NCBI GenBank assembly: GCA_013001465.1
Contig: JABDMM010000080.1
Location: 1-45,123, forward strand
DNA from: Chitinophagales bacterium
Lineage (GTDB): Bacteria > Bacteroidota > Bacteroidia > Chitinophagales > JABDMM01
Direction of reading: 5' to 3'
Length of the DNA stretch: 45,123 nucleotides
Under the pieces are notes generated by a model. It had not been told where the DNA came from. It saw nothing but the letters and a program-made list of their open reading frames with translations, and did not search any database. The translations under genes were made by a program, and so were the position numbers. This document shows, piece after piece, positions 32,243-39,507 of this stretch; the stretch's first letter is position 1; every line of letters starts with the position of its first letter.

Positions 32243-33446
32243 AATAGAAGTATTACCGCTAAAGAGCAAGATAGCTAAAATGGCCTTGGCCAATCATCAG
32301 GAGATCGTTGATATCAGAAGATATCTTCATGCTCATCCCGAACTTTCGTTTAAAGAAAAAAATACCGCTGAATACATCACCAGGTGTTTGGACAAGATCG
32401 GTGTTCAATATAAAAGTGGAATTGGTGGTTATGGTATAACAGGAACAATAAAAGGAAAGGATCCGGATAGCTTGGTAGTGGCATTGAGAGCTGATTTTGA
32501 TGCATTGCCGATCACTGAATTGAATAATATTGAATACAGATCACAGAATGATGGTGTGATGCACGCTTGTGGTCATGATGCGCACACTGCAAGCCTTCTC
32601 GGTACGTTGAGGATCCTTAATCAACTGAAAAACGAGTTCAGTGGTACTGTTAAATTTATATTTCAGCCTGCAGAAGAAAAATTTCCCGGCGGCGCAAAGT
32701 TAATGATCGAAGATGGGGTACTTGAGGATCCAAGACCGGATATGATCATAGGTCAGCATGTCTATCCAGACCTCGAAGCCGGGCAGTTTGGTTTTAGACC
32801 GGGAAAATATATGGCAGCTGCAGATGAGATCTATATTACGTTCGTAGGTGAAGGTGGCCATGCTGCGATGCCTAATAAAACGATCGATCCGCTGCTTATC
32901 ACAGCGCATTTTTTAACTGCTGTGCAGCAGTTGGTGAGTAGAAATGCTGACCCATTCAACGAGACTGTTGTTTCATTTGGAAAGATCATAGGCGAAGGAG
33001 CGACAAATGTTATCCCTGATTTTGTGAAGTTAGAAGGAACCATTCGAACCATGAACGAAGAGTGGAGAGATGAGATCCATGATAAATTAAGAAGACTAGC
33101 AAATGGAATTGCAGCATCTATGGGTGGAATGTGTGAGTTAGAAATAAATAAAGGTTATCCATATTTAAAGAACGATCCACGAGTTACCAAAAAGCTATTT
33201 GATGCTGCTAAGGAGTATATAGGCAACGATGCTGTACATGAATTACCAATGCGAATGGGAGCAGAAGATTTTGCTTACTATTCTCATGAGATACCGGCTT
33301 GCTTTTATCGATTCGGAACTGCTAATGCTGCAGAAGGGATCATTTCAGGACTTCATACACCAACTTTTAATATTGAAGAAACATCGTTGAAAGACAGTGT
33401 AGGAATGATGACGTGGTTAACGATCAAACTTCTTTCGAAAGATTGA
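32229..33446 (+). CDS. M20 family amidohydrolase / N-acyl-amino-acid hydrolase
   Basis: 405 residues. Metallopeptidase fold with bimetal site: Asp-Phe-Asp-Ala-Leu-Pro-Ile (about 89-95), His-Ala-Cys-Gly-His-Asp-Ala-His (about 113-120), Pro-Ala-Glu-Glu (about 148-151) and Gly-Gln-His-Val. The dimerisation domain lies about 190-310 (Glu-Gly-Gly-His-Ala-Ala-Met-Pro). It belongs with hippurate hydrolases and N-acetyl-diaminopimelate or IAA-amino-acid deacylases; the substrate cannot be fixed. Its start is inside the SPOR gene, suggesting translational coupling. It is the last gene before the cys region. Confidence 0.9.
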   Translation: MSETEIEVLPLKSKIAKMALANHQEIVDIRRYLHAHPELSFKEKNTAEYITRCLDKIGVQYKSGIGGYGITGTIKGKDPDSLVVALRADFDALPITELNNIEYRSQNDGVMHACGHDAHTASLLGTLRILNQLKNEFSGTVKFIFQPAEEKFPGGAKLMIEDGVLEDPRPDMIIGQHVYPDLEAGQFGFRPGKYMAAADEIYITFVGEGGHAAMPNKTIDPLLITAHFLTAVQQLVSRNADPFNETVVSFGKIIGEGATNVIPDFVKLEGTIRTMNEEWRDEIHDKLRRLANGIAASMGGMCELEINKGYPYLKNDPRVTKKLFDAAKEYIGNDAVHELPMRMGAEDFAYYSHEIPACFYRFGTANAAEGIISGLHTPTFNIEETSLKDSVGMMTWLTIKLLSKD

Positions 33447-33450
33447 ACCT

Positions 33451-33495
33451 CTGATCGTAAGATATCGTTATAATACCTATTTGGTCTACGATCAG
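33451..33495. promoter_or_regulatory. inverted repeat between M20 gene and cysC
   Basis: CTGATCGTA (33451-33459) and TACGATCAG (33487-33495) are exact reverse complements 27 bases apart. No T tract follows, so this is a weak terminator at best. It lies 38 bases upstream of the cysC -7 box and could also be a regulator site. Confidence 0.4.
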
Positions 33496-33532
33496 GCAAT
33501 CTGAAAATAAGACCCTTCTGTTAATAACTTCG

Positions 33533-33540
33533 TATATTTG
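33533..33540 (+). promoter_or_regulatory. -7 box of the cysC-cysD-cysN operon
   Basis: TATATTTG is a perfect TAnnTTTG box, 13 bases before the cysC ATG. The 5' leader would be under ten bases, leaving no room for a leader peptide or riboswitch. Confidence 0.6.
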
Positions 33541-33553
33541 CGCTTCGAAAAAA

Positions 33554-34162
33554 ATGAGTAAAGGATCAGACAATATTCACCCTATTTTTAAGGACCTTTT
33601 AGACAGGGAATACAAAGAGGAATTTCTTAAGCAAAGAGCTGTGGCTTTATGGTTTACAGGTCTTTCGGGTTCCGGTAAGAGTACCGTTGCGAAAGGGCTG
33701 GAGAAGAGAATGTTCGAAAGCGGCTATTTTGTGCAGGTTCTTGATGGTGACAACATCAGAAGTGGGTTGAACAATAACCTTGGATTTGGAGAAGATGACA
33801 GAAAAGAAAATATTAGAAGGATCGCCGAAGTTTCTAAACTCTTTGTTCAGAGTGGAATTATTACGCTAAATACCTTTGTAAGTCCAACGAGAGAGATCAG
33901 ATCACTTGCAGCACGCACGATAGGAACTGATGATTTTTGTGAGATCTATATTAATGCTCCGGTGGAGGTTTGTGAAGACAGAGATGTAAAGGGTTTGTAC
34001 AAGAAAGCGCGTGCCGGGGAGATCACAAATTTCACAGGAATTCAATCTCCTTTCGAAGCACCGGAACAACCACAGCTAGAAATACGTACTGATCAATTAA
34101 GTATCGAAGAGTCGATCGATAAAGTTTTCAATTATATTTTGCCGAAAATAGAATTAAAATAA
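33554..34162 (+). CDS. cysC: adenylylsulfate kinase
   Basis: 202 residues. P-loop kinase with Gly-Leu-Ser-Gly-Ser-Gly-Lys-Ser-Thr (36-44), Asp-Gly-Asp-Asn-Ile-Arg (64-69) for APS binding, and Asp-Val-Lys-Gly-Leu-Tyr-Lys-Lys-Ala-Arg in the lid. It phosphorylates APS to PAPS. It is a stand-alone enzyme and the first gene of the operon, with cysD starting one base after its stop. Confidence 0.96.
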   Translation: MSKGSDNIHPIFKDLLDREYKEEFLKQRAVALWFTGLSGSGKSTVAKGLEKRMFESGYFVQVLDGDNIRSGLNNNLGFGEDDRKENIRRIAEVSKLFVQSGIITLNTFVSPTREIRSLAARTIGTDDFCEIYINAPVEVCEDRDVKGLYKKARAGEITNFTGIQSPFEAPEQPQLEIRTDQLSIEESIDKVFNYILPKIELK

Positions 34163-34163
34163 G

Positions 34164-35066
34164 ATGTCTTATACTATTAATCATTTAAGAGAGCTCGAAG
34201 CGGAATCGGTATATGTGATCCGGGAAGTAGCGGCTCAGTTTGAAAAGCCCGGACTTTTATTCTCGGGAGGTAAAGATTCGATCGTGATGACACACCTCGC
34301 GATGAAAGCCTTCTATCCAGCAAAAATCCCATTTCCTTTAGTGCATATTGACACCGGTCATAATTTTCCTGAAACCATAAAATTCAGAGATGAACTGATA
34401 AATGAGCTCGGTGTTAAACTAATTGTAGGTAGTGTTCAGGAGTCAATTGATTCAGGAAAAGTTGCCGAGGAGACAGGATTCAACGCATCCAGAAACGCCC
34501 TGCAAACAGTAACTCTTCTTGAAACTATTGAGAAACATAAATTCGACGCATGTCTTGGTGGAGCGAGAAGAGATGAAGAAAAAGCAAGGGCAAAAGAACG
34601 TTTTTTCTCTCACAGAGATGAATTTGGACAGTGGGATCCTAAAAACCAAAGACCAGAGCTCTGGAATATCTTTAACGGACGAAAAAATATAGGTGAACAT
34701 TTCAGGGTTTTCCCAATTAGTAACTGGACGGAATTAGATGTATGGCAATATATCGCTATGGAAAACATCGCAATTCCGAATCTCTACTTTTCTCACAAGA
34801 GAGAAGTTATACAGAGAGACGGTGTCATTCTTGCGGATACAGATTTTCTCAATAAACGACCGGAAGAAGAAGTTAAAGAAATGGTTGTGCGTTTCAGAAC
34901 TATTGGTGATGCCACTTGTACAGGGGCATCAGAATCAGAAGCATCAGATATAAACGAGATCATTCAGGAAGTTGCCGCTACCAGAGTCACTGAAAGAGGT
35001 GGAAGAGCAGACGATAAACGATCTGAAACAGCAATGGAAGACAGAAAAAAAGCAGGTTATTTCTAA
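34164..35066 (+). CDS. cysD: sulfate adenylyltransferase subunit 2
   Basis: 300 residues. PP-loop ATP pyrophosphatase: Ser-Gly-Gly-Lys-Asp-Ser (34-39), then His-Ile-Asp-Thr-Gly-His-Asn-Phe-Pro-Glu and Gly-Gly-Ala-Arg-Arg-Asp-Glu-Glu. Together with CysN it makes APS from sulfate and ATP. The C-terminal end, Asp-x-Arg-Ser-Glu-Thr-Ala-Met-Glu-Asp-Arg-Lys-Lys-x-Gly-Tyr-Phe, is the standard CysD tail. cysN follows after 12 bases. Confidence 0.97.
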   Translation: MSYTINHLRELEAESVYVIREVAAQFEKPGLLFSGGKDSIVMTHLAMKAFYPAKIPFPLVHIDTGHNFPETIKFRDELINELGVKLIVGSVQESIDSGKVAEETGFNASRNALQTVTLLETIEKHKFDACLGGARRDEEKARAKERFFSHRDEFGQWDPKNQRPELWNIFNGRKNIGEHFRVFPISNWTELDVWQYIAMENIAIPNLYFSHKREVIQRDGVILADTDFLNKRPEEEVKEMVVRFRTIGDATCTGASESEASDINEIIQEVAATRVTERGGRADDKRSETAMEDRKKAGYF

Positions 35067-35078
35067 TCAAATAGAACA

Positions 35079-36389
35079 ATGGAGATCAATAACAATAACA
35101 ACAACAATCATAATACTGAAGTATTCGACGCGGAGAGCTATCTAAACATGGAACTCCTGAGGTTTACCACAGCAGGAAGTGTCGATGATGGTAAAAGTAC
35201 ACTGATAGGTAGATTGCTTTACGATAGTAAGTCTATTTTCGAAGATCAAATGGAAGCTGTTAGAGAAACCAGTGAGAAAAGAGGCGAGGAACAAGTGAAC
35301 CTGGCGCTTTTAACAGATGGACTTCGATCTGAAAGAGAACAAGGTATTACCATCGATGTGGCGTATCGCTACTTTTCGACACCAAAGCGGAAGTTCATCA
35401 TCGCTGACACTCCTGGTCATATTCAATATACCAGAAATATGGTCACCGGTGCTTCTACAGCTAATCTGGCGATCATTCTCGTGGATGCAAGAAATGGTGT
35501 AGTAGAGCAGACGAAAAGGCACTCACTTATTGCTTCGTTGCTTGGAATACCTCACGTTGTGATCTGTGTAAACAAAATGGATCTTGTCGATTATTCGAAA
35601 GATCAGTTCGAAAAGATCAAAGAACAGTATAAAGATTTCGCCACCAGGCTTGCAGTCAAAGACGTACACTTCATTCCGATTTCAGCATTGATCGGTGATA
35701 ATGTGGTGCACAGATCTGAAAAAATGACCTGGTATGAAGGGCCAACTCTAATGTATTTACTAGAGTCTATTCACATCGCATCGGATCATAACCATATCGA
35801 TTCAAGATTTCCTGTTCAATATGTAGTAAGGCCATATAACGATGAATTTCATGACTTCAGAGGGTATGCCGGTAGGATTGCAGGAGGTGTTTTAAAACCA
35901 GGAGATGAGGTGTTAGCCATGCCTTCCGGTTTTACAACTAAAATAAAAACGATCGAATTCAATGGTGAACAGTATAAAGAAGCATACGCTCCAATGTCGG
36001 TTTGCATCACTCTTGAAGATGATATCGATATTAGCAGAGGTGATATGATCGCTAAGGTTGATAATCATCCTGAAGAAGGCCAGGATCTCGAGATTATGGT
36101 TTGCTGGATGAATGAAAAAGAACTTCAGCTTGGCGGAATATATACGCTGTATCATACAAGCAAGAAAACACGCTGTAAGATCAAAGAGGTGAAGTACAAA
36201 ATGGATATCAATACACTTCACAAGATCGAAGATGACAAGAAATTAGGTTTGAATGATATCGGGAGAATTAGTTTAAGAACTACACATCCGTTATTCTTTG
36301 ATTCATATAGCAAGAATAGAAGTACAGGTAGTATTATTATAGTTGATGAAACTAACAATAACACTGTCGGTGCAGGGATGATTATATAA
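35079..36389 (+). CDS. cysN: sulfate adenylyltransferase subunit 1 (GTPase)
   Basis: 436 residues, without a fused CysC. GTPase motifs: Gly-Ser-Val-Asp-Asp-Gly-Lys-Ser-Thr (33-41), Asp-Thr-Pro-Gly-His (109-113) and Asn-Lys-Met-Asp (164-167), then two beta-barrel domains. It drives CysD by GTP hydrolysis. The N-terminus has seven consecutive Asn codons (residues 4-10) encoded by an AAC/AAT microsatellite, ahead of the usual start region Met-Glu-Leu-Leu-Arg-Phe. The ATG at 35148 is an alternative start that would leave this tail out. No sulfate or sulfite reductase gene is adjacent. Confidence 0.95.
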   Translation: MEINNNNNNNHNTEVFDAESYLNMELLRFTTAGSVDDGKSTLIGRLLYDSKSIFEDQMEAVRETSEKRGEEQVNLALLTDGLRSEREQGITIDVAYRYFSTPKRKFIIADTPGHIQYTRNMVTGASTANLAIILVDARNGVVEQTKRHSLIASLLGIPHVVICVNKMDLVDYSKDQFEKIKEQYKDFATRLAVKDVHFIPISALIGDNVVHRSEKMTWYEGPTLMYLLESIHIASDHNHIDSRFPVQYVVRPYNDEFHDFRGYAGRIAGGVLKPGDEVLAMPSGFTTKIKTIEFNGEQYKEAYAPMSVCITLEDDIDISRGDMIAKVDNHPEEGQDLEIMVCWMNEKELQLGGIYTLYHTSKKTRCKIKEVKYKMDINTLHKIEDDKKLGLNDIGRISLRTTHPLFFDSYSKNRSTGSIIIVDETNNNTVGAGMII

Positions 36390-36405
36390 AATTTTTTATA
36401 ATAAG

Positions 36406-36437
36406 TTTGCTTTTTAAAAAATTGCGTTATATATTCG
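36406..36437 (+). promoter_or_regulatory. promoter of the leader-cysM operon
   Basis: TTTG (36406-36409), a 20-base spacer and TATATTCG (36430-36437) match the phylum consensus at all but one position. Transcription would start near 36444, 17 bases after the cysN stop region ends being relevant and about 45 bases before the leader ORF. This would separate cysM from the cysCDN transcript, although read-through from cysN is possible. Confidence 0.55.
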
Positions 36438-36489
36438 AATTATGATTATTAGACATAACACATATTATTTACCCGAAACTTTGACGACA

Positions 36490-36549
36490 ATGAATTGTTG
36501 TTGTTGGATGAAGCGAACCATGTTTCAGCGGGTGAGTCGTGTTATATAG
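36490..36549 (+). CDS. cysteine leader peptide (MNCCCW...)
   Basis: A 19-codon ORF, too short for normal gene calling, begins Met-Asn-Cys-Cys-Cys-Trp-Met and ends at a TAG 29 bases before the terminator stem. Three consecutive TGT codons are highly unlikely by chance in a short ORF, and Cys is the product of the enzymes encoded downstream. Leader peptides rich in the regulated amino acid are well known for trp, his, leu and thr operons; polycysteine leader ORFs acting as attenuators have been described in mycobacteria. No Shine-Dalgarno is visible, as usual in this phylum. The peptide itself probably has no function beyond being translated. Confidence 0.72.
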   Translation: MNCCCWMKRTMFQRVSRVI

Positions 36550-36578
36550 CTAAATTAGACAAGTAAAAAATCTAAGAG

Positions 36579-36612
36579 AGCCTCGCTGAAAATTTCAGCG
36601 AGGCTTTTTTTT
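36579..36612 (+). terminator. attenuator terminator before cysM
   Basis: A 12-bp perfect stem (36579-36590 with 36594-36605) with a three-base loop, or 11 bp with five bases, is followed by eight T (36605-36612). It ends only 13 bases before the cysM ATG, so a polymerase stopped here cannot express the operon. Confidence 0.9.
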
Positions 36613-36625
36613 ATTCTGAAATGAA

Positions 36626-37549
36626 ATGATACAAACAATTACACATACAGCAATTGAAAAGATCGATCAGATAAGACATCTGATAGGAGATACCCCGATC
36701 CACAATTTTGGATCAGCAGATGCATCAGTAAAGCTTTCAGCTAAACTAGAATGGTATCAGATCGGGGGGAGCGTAAAATCCAGGGCGGCATATTTCATAA
36801 TCAAGAATGCCATAGAAAAAGGATTTATAAATGAGGAAATACGTTTATTGGATGCATCGAGTGGAAACACAGCGATTGCCTATGCAGCGATCTGTGAAAA
36901 AATTGGACTTCAGCCAACAATCTGCCTACCGGAAAATGCCAGTGCAGAGCGCAAATCTATTCTGGAGAAGCTTGGAGCGGAAATAGTATATACTTCTCCG
37001 TTCGAGGGAACCGATGGAGCTCAGGCGGTAGCAAAGCATATGGCCGAAACGGAACCCTCGAAATACTACTATGCAGATCAATACAATAATGAATATAACT
37101 GGAAAGCGCATTACCTCACTACTGCCGGGGAGATCTGGCGACAGACAGATGGGAAAATAACCCACTTCGTCGCTGGTTTAGGGACTACAGGAACAGTTAC
37201 CGGTACTGCACTCAGACTGAAAGAAATGAATCCGAATATTCAAATAATTGCCCTGCAACCCGATATAGCCATGCATGGTTTAGAAGGATGGAAACATCTC
37301 GAGACAGCTATAATCCCGGGTATATACGACAGTAATGTAATCGATCAAAAGTTAGCCGTGAGCACAACTAAGGCGTATAAGACAATTGTAAAACTAGCTG
37401 AAGATGAAGGGTTATTGGTTAGTCCTTCCTCTGCGGCTAATTATATAGGAGCAGCAGAAGTAGCGAGTAGTTTATCAAGCGGACATGTAGTTACTATGTT
37501 CCCCGATGATGCATCAAAGTATAAGGAAGTTTTAAATGAAATATTATGA
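36626..37549 (+). CDS. cysM: cysteine synthase, CysM type
   Basis: 307 residues. Fold-type II PLP enzyme. Lys51 in Gly-Gly-Ser-Val-Lys-Ser-Arg binds PLP; Ser-Ser-Gly-Asn-Thr (78-82) binds the substrate carboxylate; Gly-Leu-Gly-Thr-Thr-Gly-Thr binds phosphate; Ser-Pro-Ser-Ser-Ala follows late. It makes cysteine from an activated serine and a sulfur donor. The partners JAMM protease, ubiquitin-like carrier and E1 enzyme follow with overlaps, which points to the M. tuberculosis CysM route using O-phosphoserine and a carrier thiocarboxylate rather than free sulfide. Its stop overlaps the next start (ATGA). It is expressed behind a Cys attenuator. Confidence 0.88.
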   Translation: MIQTITHTAIEKIDQIRHLIGDTPIHNFGSADASVKLSAKLEWYQIGGSVKSRAAYFIIKNAIEKGFINEEIRLLDASSGNTAIAYAAICEKIGLQPTICLPENASAERKSILEKLGAEIVYTSPFEGTDGAQAVAKHMAETEPSKYYYADQYNNEYNWKAHYLTTAGEIWRQTDGKITHFVAGLGTTGTVTGTALRLKEMNPNIQIIALQPDIAMHGLEGWKHLETAIIPGIYDSNVIDQKLAVSTTKAYKTIVKLAEDEGLLVSPSSAANYIGAAEVASSLSSGHVVTMFPDDASKYKEVLNEIL

Positions 37550-38016
37550 GCGATCTTAAGTTAAAAATTCACTCTAAAACACTTAAAGAAATGGAATCTC
37601 ATGCAAAACTCATTTTTCCATATGAGTGCTGCGGTTTCTTTTTTGGGAATGAGGCTAATGGCAGGTTGATCACCAGAGTTCTTCCTGTTCAGAATGTAAA
37701 GAATGGCGATCAAAGGAGACGATTTGAAATTGATCCGGTGGATTATATGAAAGCGGAACAGCATGCGCTGGAGAACAACGTCAAATTATTAGGGATCTTT
37801 CACTCCCATCCATTGCATAAAGCTATTCCATCACAGCATGATCTGAAGCAAGCATTACCATACTTCTCATATATTATCCTATCTGTGTATTCAAATAGCA
37901 TTGAGGATATCACATCATGGAGATTGAATGATGAAGGAGCATTTGAAAATGAAATAATCTATTTAACCGATAAAAAATCAAGTTATGGCAAGAATCATTA
38001 TTCCAACACCGCTTAG
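37546..38016 (+). CDS. JAMM/MPN+ metalloprotease, Mec-like
   Basis: 156 residues. The full JAMM zinc motif is present: Glu27 in Pro-Tyr-Glu-Cys-Cys-Gly, His86-Ser-His88, seven residues, Ser96 and Asp99. Prokaryotic members cut after the Gly-Gly of small ubiquitin-like sulfur carriers. In M. tuberculosis Mec+ releases cysteine from the CysO-cysteine adduct; in Pseudomonas QbsD trims two residues from QbsE. Here it could do both: trim the Thr-Gly-Lys tail of the carrier and release cysteine. It overlaps cysM by 4 bases and the carrier gene by 32. Confidence 0.9.
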   Translation: MSDLKLKIHSKTLKEMESHAKLIFPYECCGFFFGNEANGRLITRVLPVQNVKNGDQRRRFEIDPVDYMKAEQHALENNVKLLGIFHSHPLHKAIPSQHDLKQALPYFSYIILSVYSNSIEDITSWRLNDEGAFENEIIYLTDKKSSYGKNHYSNTA

Positions 38017-38266
38017 GAAGTTCACGAAAGACGAAAGCACTTTCTTTTCTTCCAAAAAGAACGTACTAGAAGCGATCGAAGAACTATCTTCATTTTATCC
38101 CGAGATAAAAAATAATCTTTTTGACGAGGATAATAAGCTCAGAAGTTTTGTGAAGGTCTTTGTAGGAGACAAAGATTATAACTCGCTTCAAGAAAAAGAT
38201 ATTGAATTGCAAGATGATACAGTTGTAAGTATTATTCCTGCAATTGCAGGAGGAACCGGTAAATAA
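37985..38266 (+). CDS. cysO: ubiquitin-like sulfur carrier, CysO/MoaD/ThiS family
   Basis: 93 residues with a beta-grasp fold: Pro-Thr-Pro-Leu-Arg-Lys-Phe-Thr near the N-terminus, Leu-Arg-Ser-Phe-Val-Lys-Val-Phe-Val, and Asp-Asp-Thr-Val-Val-Ser-Ile-Ile-Pro-Ala-Ile-Ala-Gly-Gly. The Gly-Gly (89-90) is not the end; Thr-Gly-Lys follows. For thiocarboxylate chemistry the Gly-Gly must be terminal, so those three residues would be removed, most simply by the neighbouring JAMM protease. The start overlaps the protease gene, an arrangement favouring matched synthesis. Role in Mo-cofactor or thiamine synthesis is less likely because none of those genes is near. Confidence 0.87.
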   Translation: MARIIIPTPLRKFTKDESTFFSSKKNVLEAIEELSSFYPEIKNNLFDEDNKLRSFVKVFVGDKDYNSLQEKDIELQDDTVVSIIPAIAGGTGK

Positions 38267-38273
38267 CTAAAAA

Positions 38274-39437
38274 ATGGAAAACGGAGTATTTAAAAAGGAA
38301 GAACTCGAAAGATACAGCAGGCATTTGATCCTTCCAAAATTTGGAATTGAAGGTCAGCAAAAGCTGAAGCATACAAAAGTCCTGGTCATTGGATCCGGCG
38401 GACTCGGAGCGCCACTGCTTCTTTACCTCGCAGCTGCTGGTATTGGAAAGATCGGTATCGTTGATTTCGATGTGGTGGATGATAGCAATCTGCAAAGACA
38501 AGTATTGTTTACTGTCGATGATGTTGGGAAACCCAAAGTTGAAGTCGCAAAAAAGAGACTTGAAGCATTAAATCCGCATATTCAAATAGAAGCCTTTAAT
38601 GAAAGATTAGCTTCAGATAATGTTGAGCGGATATTTAAGTCCTATGATATTGTTGCAGATGGGACAGATAATTTCCCAACACGATATCTGATCAATGATG
38701 CGTGTTACTTTTATGGTAAAGTAAATGTTTCTGCCTCCATTTTCCGGTTTGAAGGTCAGGTTTCGGTCTATAATTATTTAAATGAAGATGGAAGCCGAGG
38801 TCCAAACTATAGAGATCTGTATCCTGAACCTCCACCACCCGGCCTTGTACCAAGTTGTGCTGAAGGTGGAGTGATTGGCGTTCTACCTGGCATTATAGGT
38901 AGTCTGCAGGCAAATGAAGTGATCAAAGTAGCAGCGAATATTGGAGAACCTCTGGTTGGCAAATTATTGGTTTTTGATGCGCTTACATTGGATAGCAGAG
39001 TATTTAAGTTTGAAAAGAATAAGGATAATCCGGTTTCGGGAACAAATCCTTCGATAAATGAATTGATTGACTACGAAGCACATTGCGGAATAATAAAAAC
39101 GGAGAAAAAATCAACGGAAGTGAAAGAGAAATCAGTTGAAGAACTTAAAAAAATGAAGGACGGTCAGGAAGATTTCCAATTGATCGATGTTCGTGAACAA
39201 CATGAATATGATATTGTTAATATAGATGGAAAGTTGATTCCCTTAGGTGATATATTGCAACATGCAAGCGAGATCTCCAGAGAAAAGCCGGTGATAGTAC
39301 ATTGCAGGAGTGGAGTTCGAAGTGCAACCGCAATTGCTCAGCTTGAAAAGGAATTTGGCTTTGAGAACTTATACAATTTAAAGGGCGGAGTTTTGGCTTA
39401 TGCAGATGAAATCGATCCGTCGCTTCCAAAATATTAA
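38274..39437 (+). CDS. moeZ: E1-like sulfurtransferase MoeZ (ThiF/MoeB + rhodanese)
   Basis: 387 residues. The N-terminal ThiF/MoeB adenylating domain (about 1-270) has Gly-Ser-Gly-Gly-Leu-Gly (40-45) for ATP, Asn-Leu-Gln-Arg-Gln, Asp-Gly-Thr-Asp-Asn-Phe and Cys195 in Val-Pro-Ser-Cys-Ala-Glu-Gly-Gly. The C-terminal rhodanese domain (about 290-387) has active Cys344 in His-Cys-Arg-Ser-Gly-Val-Arg-Ser. It would adenylate the carrier C-terminus and transfer persulfide sulfur to make the thiocarboxylate. It is last in the operon, ended by the terminator at 39462. Confidence 0.93.
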   Translation: MENGVFKKEELERYSRHLILPKFGIEGQQKLKHTKVLVIGSGGLGAPLLLYLAAAGIGKIGIVDFDVVDDSNLQRQVLFTVDDVGKPKVEVAKKRLEALNPHIQIEAFNERLASDNVERIFKSYDIVADGTDNFPTRYLINDACYFYGKVNVSASIFRFEGQVSVYNYLNEDGSRGPNYRDLYPEPPPPGLVPSCAEGGVIGVLPGIIGSLQANEVIKVAANIGEPLVGKLLVFDALTLDSRVFKFEKNKDNPVSGTNPSINELIDYEAHCGIIKTEKKSTEVKEKSVEELKKMKDGQEDFQLIDVREQHEYDIVNIDGKLIPLGDILQHASEISREKPVIVHCRSGVRSATAIAQLEKEFGFENLYNLKGGVLAYADEIDPSLPKY

Positions 39438-39461
39438 TTCAGGTAGGGTTTTGGGTTAAGG

Positions 39462-39497
39462 ATAAAAGTCCTCTCTTTTAGAGAGGACTTTTATATT
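39462..39497 (+). terminator. terminator of the cysM-moeZ operon
   Basis: A 14-bp perfect stem (39462-39475 with 39481-39494), with a 15th pair possible at the loop, ends in a TTTTATATTTT tract. It closes the sulfur operon 25 bases after the moeZ stop. TATATTTT at its end is one base off a -7 box and may serve pssA. Confidence 0.85.
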
Positions 39498-39507
39498 TTA
39501 GGGACCT

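Larger units (their letters stand above)
36471..36612 (+). promoter_or_regulatory. cysteine attenuator leader RNA
   Basis: Three mutually dependent pairings can be read. Segment 1 (36471-36479) can pair with segment 2 (36522-36533) by 9 bp around a 3-base bulge. Segment 2 (36523-36532, inside the leader ORF) can pair by 10 bp, one of them G-U, with segment 3 (36582-36591). Segment 3 is also the 5' arm of the terminator formed with 36594-36605. A ribosome stalled at the Cys codons (36496-36504) leaves segment 2 free, so 2:3 forms and transcription goes on. A ribosome reaching the stop at 36549 masks part of segment 2, so the terminator forms. The mechanism is inferred from pairing only. Confidence 0.7.

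Noticed and set aside
36390-36625. Riboswitch (SAM or other) in front of cysM
   Set aside because: No known riboswitch core could be recognised, while the leader ORF with three Cys codons and the competing hairpins explain the region.
37985-39437. Molybdopterin or thiamine biosynthesis role for the carrier and E1 enzyme
   Set aside because: No moa, mog or thi gene is near, and CysM and a JAMM protease overlap them, which fits the cysteine route better.
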